From Chloroflexota bacterium (GTDB taxonomy: Bacteria > Chloroflexota > Anaerolineae > Caldilineales > Caldilineaceae), in the NCBI GenBank assembly GCA_003577005.1, contig QEUW01000244.1, forward strand, positions 1-11,671: a stretch of 11,671 nucleotides of DNA. Direction: 5' to 3'. Of the stretch, positions 6,535-11,671 are shown one piece after another. The stretch's first letter is position 1. Each line of letters opens with the position of its first letter. A program made the translations under genes and the position numbers. The notes under the pieces are model-generated. The model did not search any database, was not told the origin of the DNA, and saw only the letters and a list, made by a program, of their open reading frames with translations.

Positions 6535-7068
6535 TCACGGCGTCGCCTGCGCCTGCCTTTTGGCGCGGCGCGCTCGATTGCGCACCCGAACCGATTCCAA
6601 TCCCGTATTCTCGCCCGGCTCGGCGGCAAGCTCCAGCCGATCCACCCATTTGACGTTGGCAAAATGGCGGACACCTGGCAACACCAGGCGCCACGGCCCG
6701 CCGTTTTCGACCGAGAGTGGCTGGTCATTGACCGTATCGGCCAGGATGGCCTCTTCTGCTTCCTGGCGCGAAAGAGGAGCCACATACTTCCCCGCACCCA
6801 CGCGAATGTAGCCGGCTGCGGGCAAGGGACCAGCGGTTGCGACCACGTCGAGCAGGCGGGGTCCGCGCCAGAAGCGCTCCTGAGGCGTCGATTTCCCGTC
6901 ACAGCGGAAGTTTGCGGCCACGCCGCTGCGTGGGAGGGCAGCGAGGTCAGCGGGCGTGAGTGACCTGGCAACGCTGACCAGTCCTTCGATGCGCAAGGTG
7001 GGGTCGCCTGCCTGTTGCCCACCCGGTCCGGTTGGATTTGCGGCTGAAGCCTGGTTGTCATATGCCAT
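6535..7068 (-). CDS. Molybdopterin-binding oxidoreductase domain protein
   Basis: This 177-residue protein matches the sulfite-oxidase-type molybdopterin-binding domain. Seen: a Gly/Pro/Ala-rich N terminus (1-23); LRIEGLVSVARSLTPADLAALP (25-46); NFRCDGK with Cys56, at the place of the Mo-ligating cysteine; FWRGPRLLDVV (66-76); a YIRVGAGKYVAPLS strand; the ILADTVNDQPLSVENGGPWRLVLPG block (108-132), which corresponds to the family's NG-PL-E-G-P-R-LV-PG motif; VKWVDRLEL (139-147); and a basic tail. It is short for the family, holding little beyond the Mo-co domain, with no dimerisation domain, heme domain or signal peptide, so a cytoplasmic location is inferred. An electron partner and substrate cannot be named. 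The start at 7068 is chosen for GAGGAA 6 nt upstream; extending to 7170 would add 34 residues that look like translated promoter DNA. It is preceded by a 17-nt palindrome and by the GntR gene on the same strand. Confidence 0.85.
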   Translation of the reverse strand: MAYDNQASAANPTGPGGQQAGDPTLRIEGLVSVARSLTPADLAALPRSGVAANFRCDGKSTPQERFWRGPRLLDVVATAGPLPAAGYIRVGAGKYVAPLSRQEAEEAILADTVNDQPLSVENGGPWRLVLPGVRHFANVKWVDRLELAAEPGENTGLESVRVRNRARRAKRQAQATP

Positions 7069-7124
7069 AGCAGATTCCTCGATATTGCAGTGCTGAGAGG
7101 GATTCCAGATATTTAGACGGTAAA

Positions 7125-7141
7125 TACTCAAAATTTGAGTA
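7125..7141. promoter_or_regulatory. 17-nt palindrome upstream of Mo-oxidoreductase gene
   Basis: TACTCAAAATTTGAGTA has perfect 8-bp arms around one central base. It lies 56 nt upstream of the molybdopterin protein start, within AT-rich DNA that must contain that gene's promoter. Position and symmetry fit an operator. The adjacent GntR regulator is one candidate binder, but the site differs in sequence from the palindrome in front of that regulator. Confidence 0.5.
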
Positions 7142-7230
7142 ATCAAATCATAAATCAAAGTATGATCCATGTCAAGCTGGGATTTTCAAAGGGTGCATCG
7201 AGGGATTAAGGAAGGCAAACTGCTATTGGG

Positions 7231-7908
7231 CTATAGCTCCCCGTATCGCTGGAGCAGGGCGAGGATGCCGGCGCGGCTGTGTTCGGCATGGCGCCGTTGG
7301 GCAACCCGTGCCTGCTCGACATCGCGCCGGGCAAAGGCCTCGAGAATGGCCTCATGCTCCTGTTGCCCTTCCCGGCTGCGTGCGAGCGCACGCAATGAGT
7401 AGGCGCGCGCCGTCTGCATGTGGGTATTGAGCGCACGATAGGCGCCGATGATATGGCTGTTCTTGCAGAGGCAGATCAAGCGCAAATGGAACTGCTCATC
7501 ACAGCGGATAAAAGAGCGGTAATCAAAGGTCTCGTCGGTCACACCTGTCACCAGGTGTGCTGTTTCTTCAAGCAGGTTGCGCAGTTCTTCCAGGTCGTTA
7601 TTGCTGATGTGCAAAATGATCTTGGGCGTTACCCAATACTCGATCATGATACGCGCCTCGAAAATTTCCTCATAGAGCGTGGCGCTGAGCGGGGTGACAA
7701 AGCTCCCCACCCGGTTGCGAACGGTGACAAGCCCCTCGAGTTCGAGACGCCTAAGTGCATCGACAACCGGCATCCGGCTCACTGCCAGCTCTCTCTGGAT
7801 CGCCGCCAGATCAAGCTTTGTGCCGGGCTGCAACTGGCGCTCGATAATCCTTTGTCTTAAGATCTCATAAACCTGCTCATTGAGCGTCGATTCGAGTTCT
7901 CTACGCAT
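7231..7908 (-). CDS. GntR family regulator, FCD (FadR-type) subfamily
   Basis: This 225-residue transcription factor has the classic GntR layout. Residues 9-75 form the winged helix: EQVYEILRQRIIERQLQPGTKL, then LAVSRMPVVDALRRLELEGLV as recognition region and the VGSFV wing. Residues 80-215 form an all-helical FCD effector domain. Asp137 and His141 (DEQFH), His185 (EHEAI) and His207 match the Asp/His set that binds a metal in FCD proteins, and carboxylates such as sugar acids often bind at that metal. Family members are usually repressors relieved by a pathway intermediate. It is transcribed away from the sugar importer at 8201, which it probably controls; the ligand is unknown. The start at 7908 has only a weak GGGAA-like ribosome site, which could mean low expression. 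The molybdopterin gene lies 162 nt downstream on the same strand. Confidence 0.92.
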   Translation of the reverse strand: MRRELESTLNEQVYEILRQRIIERQLQPGTKLDLAAIQRELAVSRMPVVDALRRLELEGLVTVRNRVGSFVTPLSATLYEEIFEARIMIEYWVTPKIILHISNNDLEELRNLLEETAHLVTGVTDETFDYRSFIRCDEQFHLRLICLCKNSHIIGAYRALNTHMQTARAYSLRALARSREGQQEHEAILEAFARRDVEQARVAQRRHAEHSRAGILALLQRYGEL

Positions 7909-7947
7909 AACACGAATTCCCGGCGGAGACTAAACAGGATAACCAAC

Positions 7948-7976
7948 TTGCATCATTTCAGACTTTTACGTAATAT
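7948..7976 (+). promoter_or_regulatory. Possible promoter toward the importer operon
   Basis: TTGCAT (7948-7953) and TAATAT (7971-7976) are 17 nt apart, and the -10 overlaps the 12-bp palindrome below. Both boxes are imperfect, so the call is tentative. If real, the leader to the binding-protein gene would be over 200 nt long. Confidence 0.28.
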
Positions 7977-7981
7977 ATTAC
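7970..7981. promoter_or_regulatory. 12-bp palindrome, candidate GntR operator
   Basis: GTAATATATTAC is a perfect palindrome 61 nt upstream of the GntR start and about 220 nt upstream of the binding-protein gene. It lies in the AT-rich core of the divergent region. FCD-type GntR proteins bind short palindromes of this kind and often regulate themselves and a divergent transport operon. The link is inferred from position and symmetry only. Confidence 0.45.
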
Positions 7982-8043
7982 AACCCCTTCTGGTATTCAA
8001 ATAATTGCTGAACAGTGTGGAAATTATCATGGCTGTTTTGGAT

Positions 8044-8086
8044 CCTCAGCTTTTGCCAGGCGAGTCTGAGGCAGTTGGAGACAACT
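8044..8086 (+). other. Small stem-loops in importer leader
   Basis: CCTCAG (8044-8049) can pair with CTGAGG (8066-8071), and directly after it AGTTG (8073-8077) pairs with CAACT (8082-8086) around a GAGA loop. Both stems are short. They matter only if transcription starts upstream of 8044. No known riboswitch pattern is recognised. Confidence 0.3.
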
Positions 8087-8151
8087 TTAGCAAACGGCGT
8101 CAACCACTCTCTGATACTCCCATTGCAACGCTTTGTCGTCTGTAATCCATT

Positions 8152-8175
8152 GTCACGCTCGAAGTCACACTCGAA
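8152..8175. repeat. Tandem 12-bp direct repeat before binding-protein gene
   Basis: GTCACGCTCGAA (8152-8163) is followed directly by GTCACACTCGAA (8164-8175), with one mismatch. The repeat ends 9 nt before the AAAGGAG ribosome site (8185-8191) of the binding-protein gene. It may be a local duplication or a pair of regulator half-sites. Confidence 0.5.
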
Positions 8176-8200
8176 AAGGTAACCAAAGGAGAAGTCAACT

Positions 8201-9628
8201 ATGCAACAACTCTCGCGTCGAGCATTCTTGCAGTTGGCGGCTGGGACAACCGCTGTGGCGGCGCTGGCGGCTTGCCAACCGGCTGTACCGGGCGCCCAGC
8301 CTGCTGGGGCTGCTTCCACAACGACCGAATCGGCGAGCATCAACCTGTGGGGCTTCACCGGGCCGATCTGGGAAGCGATGATCACCGCGTTCAACGAACA
8401 GCATGAGCATATCAATGTCAATCTGACCGAGATCGGCGACACTGTTTTTGGCGACCAGAAGTTTCTGACCGCGGTTGCGGCCAACACCGGCCCTGACGCC
8501 GCCATTCAGAATCGTCACACCTTTCTCCAGTTTGCGGCCAAAGGCCTCTACCAGGATGTAACGCCCTGGTTCGAGCAGAGCGGGCTGGAGCGCGCCGATT
8601 TTACTCCGGTGCAGTTGGAGGAGTCCTCGTGGAACGGCAATATCTTTGGCCTGCCCCTGTTTACCGATGTGCGTTATCTCTATTGGAACAAGGAGCACTA
8701 CGAAGAAGCCGGCCTTGACCCTGATCAACCGCCGACAACGTGGGCGGAGTTGGAAGAATACACAGCAAGATTGCTTGTCAAAGAGAGCGATGACAAAGTG
8801 GAGCGGTACGGCTTTGTGCCCTACCTCTACGGTAATTCGTGGATGTGGCTCTACGGTTTTCTCAACAAGGCGCCGGCCATCAGCGAAGACAAACGCACTA
8901 TCCTCTGCGATGATCCAAAGTGGGTCGAGACATTGGAATGGATGGTCAATTTCTATGACAACCATGTGGGCGATTTTGAACTCGCCAACTCCTTTAGCCA
9001 GGCGATCACTTCGTCCGGGCTGGGTGATCCGTTTGTCGCCGGCAAGGTCTCCATGACCGCTCACGGTGACTGGTTTGTAGGCGACTTGTTGCGCAGCCCC
9101 GGTGTGGAGTGGGATGCCGCGCCCATGCCCATCCCGCCTGGTGGCGAGAAGAGCACCTGGTCGTGCGGCTTCTCTATTGTGATGGTGCCCTCCTCAACCC
9201 ATCAGGATGAGGCGTGGGAACTCATGCGCTGGATGACCGGTGTCGAAGGTTGGGAAGCGCGCGCCAATGCCACGCTGGCCGATATCACCGACACCTGGCG
9301 GCGCGAGCAGATCGAAGGTGAACCCCAATACTGGCCGACGCAGGCGTGCTATCTCCCGGCGCTTCAGATGCTCGAGGAGAGCTACATCAGCAAGCTCGGC
9401 GAACGAGAACAGCGCGCCTGGGCGTTGGGTATCGACGCTCTGGAGAACTGGACGCACGGTTGCGGCAGCGAAATGGGCGTGGCGGCGCTGGAATATTGGG
9501 TAGAGATGGACAACGCCGCCCGTTCTGCGCTCTCGCACCAGGTGACGGCAGAGGAAGCCATGCTCACCTGCAAGCAGAAAGTTCAGGAGGCAACCGACCG
9601 CGCCTGGGCGGCCATCGACGGCGCATAG
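8201..9628 (+). CDS. Sugar ABC transporter substrate-binding lipoprotein (Tat)
   Basis: This 475-residue extracellular solute-binding protein is of family 1 (MalE/UgpB-like), the receptor of a CUT1-type carbohydrate importer. The N terminus carries a twin-arginine motif SRRAFLQ (5-11), a hydrophobic stretch (12-24) and a lipobox LAAC (22-25), so it is predicted to be exported folded by Tat and lipidated on Cys25. An Ala/Pro/Thr linker follows, then the mature domain from INLWGFTGPIWEAMITAF. Family-type blocks include IFGLPLFTDVRYLYWNKEHYEEAG (about 148-171), the WAELEEYTARL helix, and late AWELMRWMTG and GKVSMTAHGDWF segments. The start has AAAGGAG 9 nt upstream. It is first in the operon with two permease genes and divergent from the GntR gene. 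The sugar is unknown. It is separated from the permeases by a 133-nt structured spacer, which could let it be made in excess. Confidence 0.92.
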   Translation: MQQLSRRAFLQLAAGTTAVAALAACQPAVPGAQPAGAASTTTESASINLWGFTGPIWEAMITAFNEQHEHINVNLTEIGDTVFGDQKFLTAVAANTGPDAAIQNRHTFLQFAAKGLYQDVTPWFEQSGLERADFTPVQLEESSWNGNIFGLPLFTDVRYLYWNKEHYEEAGLDPDQPPTTWAELEEYTARLLVKESDDKVERYGFVPYLYGNSWMWLYGFLNKAPAISEDKRTILCDDPKWVETLEWMVNFYDNHVGDFELANSFSQAITSSGLGDPFVAGKVSMTAHGDWFVGDLLRSPGVEWDAAPMPIPPGGEKSTWSCGFSIVMVPSSTHQDEAWELMRWMTGVEGWEARANATLADITDTWRREQIEGEPQYWPTQACYLPALQMLEESYISKLGEREQRAWALGIDALENWTHGCGSEMGVAALEYWVEMDNAARSALSHQVTAEEAMLTCKQKVQEATDRAWAAIDGA

Positions 9629-9634
9629 TACGCT

Positions 9635-9739
9635 GATCAGTAAGTTACCAGTGAACAGTGATTCAGTAATTAGCGCGGCAGGCTATTTACTGCTTACCGC
9701 TTCTGTTCACTGGTAACTGCTCACTGTTCACTGTCACCG
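9635..9739. repeat. Long inverted repeat of 7-bp units inside the operon
   Basis: AGTTACCAGTGAACAG (9643-9658) is exactly complementary to 9703-9718. Inside, CAGTAATTAGC (9664-9674) pairs with GCTATTTACTG (9682-9692) with one mismatch and a 7-nt loop. A second, exclusive pairing exists: CAGTGAACAGTGA (9649-9661) with 9721-9733, 13 bp. The right side is mostly a 7-bp array: TTTACTG, CTTACCG, a 6-nt CTTCTG, TTCACTG, GTAACTG, CTCACTG and TTCACTG (9686-9733). It ends 9 nt before the AGGAGG of the first permease gene and could reduce downstream expression or protect the upstream message. Confidence 0.8.
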
Positions 9740-9761
9740 CATTTCAACAGGAGGAGGGATC

Positions 9762-10691
9762 ATGGCTGTAGCGACGCGACCGAGACCCTGGCGCCAGACC
9801 TTACGCGGGCGCGAGGCGCTCACGTTCTACCTGTTCATCTTGCCCTGGGTATTGGGGTTTCTGATCTTCACTGTCGGCCCGATCATCGCGTCGTTCGTGC
9901 TCAGTTTTACCGAATATGATATTATCCTGGCCCCACGCTTTGTAGGGTTGGGCAACTTTCGCGAGCTTTTCAATGATCCGCTCTTCTACACCAGCCTCTA
10001 TAATACACTCTATATCGTCGTCCTTGCTGTGCCGTTGGGAATGGTAGTGTCGTTTGCTGTTGCGTTGTTGCTCAACCAGAAGGTGCGGTTTATGGCCGCC
10101 TACCGGACAGCATATTTTATGCCATCGATTGTGCCGGCAGTCGCCTCAGCCGCGCTCTGGCTCTATCTGCTCCAACCGCAGTGGGGGTTGCTGAACGGTT
10201 TTTTGGAGGCGCTCGGCATTCCTGGCCCCGGCTGGCTCTCGTCGACCGTATGGTCGAAGCCGGCGATCATCCTGCTGATGGTCTGGGGTTCCGGCGGCAC
10301 GATGATCATCTATCTGGCCGGTTTGCAGGATATTCCGCAGTCGCTCTATGAAGCAGCCGAGATCGATGGGGCCAATGGCTGGCGCAAGTTTCGCCACGTC
10401 ACGTTGCCGCTCATGACGCCGTCGATCTTTTTTACGCTGGTGATCGGCATCATCGGCGCCTTCCAGGTCTTTGCCATCATCTTTGTGCTGACCGATGGAA
10501 TGGGCGGTCCGCTCAATTCGACTCTGGTCTACATGATCTATCTGTTCCGCAACGGGTTCAACTTCTTCCGCATGGGTTATGCTTCGGCCATGGCGTGGAT
10601 CCTCTTTCTGATCATCCTGGCGCTGACTTGGGTGCAATTCAAGACGGCCTCGAAGTGGGTCTATTACGAGGCAGCGAGTGAGGAGGCGTAG
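9762..10691 (+). CDS. Sugar ABC transporter permease (MalF/UgpA type)
   Basis: This 309-residue inner-membrane permease, with about six hydrophobic segments, is one half of the channel of a CUT1-type carbohydrate importer. Seen: a short basic cytoplasmic start; a first membrane helix (about 21-48, FYLFILPWVLGFLIFTVGPII); the FVGLGNF-ELFNDP periplasmic segment typical of the family; further helices near 75-100, 110-135 and 165-190; and the EAA loop EAAEIDGANGWRKFRHVTLPL (from residue 197), where the ATPase docks. Length and the GPLNSTLVYMIYLF block before the last helix are normal. The start has AGGAGG 7 nt upstream. The stop is 3 nt before the second permease gene, whose ribosome site lies inside this gene, so the two are translationally linked. 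Confidence 0.93.
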   Translation: MAVATRPRPWRQTLRGREALTFYLFILPWVLGFLIFTVGPIIASFVLSFTEYDIILAPRFVGLGNFRELFNDPLFYTSLYNTLYIVVLAVPLGMVVSFAVALLLNQKVRFMAAYRTAYFMPSIVPAVASAALWLYLLQPQWGLLNGFLEALGIPGPGWLSSTVWSKPAIILLMVWGSGGTMIIYLAGLQDIPQSLYEAAEIDGANGWRKFRHVTLPLMTPSIFFTLVIGIIGAFQVFAIIFVLTDGMGGPLNSTLVYMIYLFRNGFNFFRMGYASAMAWILFLIILALTWVQFKTASKWVYYEAASEEA

Positions 10692-10694
10692 GCA

Positions 10695-11588
10695 ATGGCA
10701 ACCATCACGCGGCAGGCACAGACCCAGGCATTGGCGGCGAGTGCGGCGCGCAGCCGCCACCGGCTGCGCCAGATAGTGCGGCGCACCGCCACCCATCTAC
10801 TGCTCTTTACGGGCAGTTTTATCTTCTTTGTTCCCTTGATTTTTATGGTCTCGACCTCGCTCAAGGCGATGCGCCAGATTGCCAAATTCCCGCCAGAGTG
10901 GATCCCAAACCCGGTGATCTGGCTCAACTATGTCGATGTCTTTCGCTATGCCCCCATGCACAAGTATCTGGTCAACACGCTGATCATCGTCTTCCCCAAC
11001 ATTCTAGGCGCGGTGTTGACGTCGGCGCTGGCGGCTTATGCGTTTGCGCGCTTGCGGGCGCCGGGCAAGAATCTGCTCTTTATGGTGCTGCTCTCAACGA
11101 TGATGTTGCCTGCCGTCGTGACCATGATCCCGACCTATATTCTCTTTGCGCAGTTGGGTTGGGTGGGCACCTTCAAACCGCTGATCATTCCGCCGTTGGC
11201 CGGCAGTGCCTTCTTTATCTTTCTATTGCGCCAGTTCTTTCTGACGATCCCGCGCGAGCTGGAAGACGCGGCGCTCATCGATGGCTGTAGCCGGCTGCGC
11301 ATCTTTACCAGCATCGTGCTTCCCCTGGCCAAACCTGCGCTGGCGACCGTGACCATCTTTGCCTTTATGGGCAGTTGGAACGACTACCTGGGGCCGCTGA
11401 TCTATCTGGGCAACAAAGAACAGTACACGCTCTCGCTGGGGCTCCAGGTCTTTGTCCAGTACCATGGGGCCGAATGGGGGCTGTTGATGGCGGCGTCCAC
11501 GATGATGGTGATGCCGGTAATTCTGTTGTTCTTCTTTGCGCAACAACATTTTGTGCAAGGGATTACGCTGACCGGGATCAAGGGCTAG
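10695..11588 (+). CDS. Sugar ABC transporter permease (MalG/UgpE type)
   Basis: This 297-residue second permease of the same importer pairs with the product of the preceding gene. It has a 30-residue basic, Ala/Arg/Gln-rich N terminus and then a first membrane helix (about 34-53). The FPPEWIPNPVIWLNYVDVF segment is characteristic of MalG-like subunits. Four or more further helices follow, then the EAA-type loop EDAALIDGCSRLRIFTSIVLPL (from residue 190), where the usual second Glu-Ala pair reads Glu-Asp-Ala-Ala, a common variant. The C-terminal QQHFVQGITLTGIKG ending is the family's standard GLTAGAVKG-type tail, so the protein is complete. GAGGAGG (10680-10686), inside the preceding gene, lies 8 nt from the ATG. 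No ATPase gene follows within the window; CUT1 importers often share one encoded elsewhere (MsmK/UgpC type). Confidence 0.93.
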   Translation: MATITRQAQTQALAASAARSRHRLRQIVRRTATHLLLFTGSFIFFVPLIFMVSTSLKAMRQIAKFPPEWIPNPVIWLNYVDVFRYAPMHKYLVNTLIIVFPNILGAVLTSALAAYAFARLRAPGKNLLFMVLLSTMMLPAVVTMIPTYILFAQLGWVGTFKPLIIPPLAGSAFFIFLLRQFFLTIPRELEDAALIDGCSRLRIFTSIVLPLAKPALATVTIFAFMGSWNDYLGPLIYLGNKEQYTLSLGLQVFVQYHGAEWGLLMAASTMMVMPVILLFFFAQQHFVQGITLTGIKG

Positions 11589-11598
11589 AACGCAGACC

Positions 11599-11671
11599 AT
11601 GTCGCACCTCTTCTTTCTCATTGCGCTGCTGATGTTTGCCGGCGCCATTCTGCGGGGCTCCACACCGCCGG
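11599..11671 (+). CDS. Possible start of a membrane protein, cut by edge
   Basis: An ATG at 11599, 10 nt after the permease stop, opens a frame that runs to the window end (24 codons). The visible peptide begins MSHLFFLIALLMFAGAIL, a hydrophobic helix followed by RGSTPP. It looks like a signal anchor or first membrane segment. No good ribosome site is at normal spacing; AAGGG near 11579 is too far away. It could be the next operon member or a chance frame. The product cannot be named. Confidence 0.35.
   Translation, partial: MSHLFFLIALLMFAGAILRGSTPP

Noticed and set aside
7981..8200. Riboswitch ahead of the importer operon
   Set aside because: Two short stems are present, but no conserved riboswitch core is recognisable, and a GntR regulator already explains control.
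8195..9064. Leftward open frame of 289 codons opposite the binding-protein gene
   Set aside because: It overlaps a well-supported sugar-binding protein and has no domain of its own.

Overview
The window is G+C-rich bacterial DNA with ten coding regions, the last cut by the right edge. No RNA gene, transposase or CRISPR array was seen. The best guess for the host is a member of the Chloroflexota (Anaerolineae/Caldilineae type). This rests on gene style: a very large ATPase-TPR-LuxR regulator, a Tat-type lipoprotein sugar-binding protein, an Rv2258c-like methyltransferase, and intergenic spaces filled with short-unit repeats. It is inference; no marker gene is present.

Layout. (1) 1-1420, leftward: a palindrome-rich edge, an EVE-domain protein, then a PanB-like protein that appears to have lost the ketopantoate hydroxymethyltransferase active site. 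(2) 1421-1682: a divergent promoter region. (3) 1683-4280, rightward: an 865-residue NTPase/TPR/LuxR regulator. (4) 4281-4649: a non-coding gap with two 9-bp-periodic repeat arrays and a 17-nt palindrome. (5) 4650-6366, rightward: a SAM methyltransferase and a lipoprotein with an allene-oxide-cyclase/dirigent-like look, 1 nt apart and probably translationally coupled, closed by a strong hairpin. (6) 6535-7908, leftward: a small sulfite-oxidase-fold molybdopterin protein and, upstream of it, a GntR/FCD regulator. (7) 8201-11588, rightward and divergent from the GntR gene: a CUT1-type sugar ABC importer (Tat lipoprotein binding protein and two permeases, no ATPase gene in view), with a long dyad-symmetric repeat between the binding-protein and first permease genes. 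A possible further membrane-protein start lies at the right edge.

How they may work together. The GntR regulator probably controls the divergent sugar importer and perhaps itself; a 12-bp palindrome in the shared intergenic region is a candidate operator. The LuxR regulator may control the methyltransferase-lipoprotein pair directly downstream, but only position supports this.

The most unusual signal is not a protein. Three gaps (582-643, 4301-4444, 9635-9739) hold arrays of short degenerate units of 8, 9 and 7 bp respectively, each arranged as an inverted repeat able to form a hairpin. One array supplies the last codons and the stop of the PanB-like gene. Another sits between the importer's binding-protein and permease genes and offers two mutually exclusive stems.
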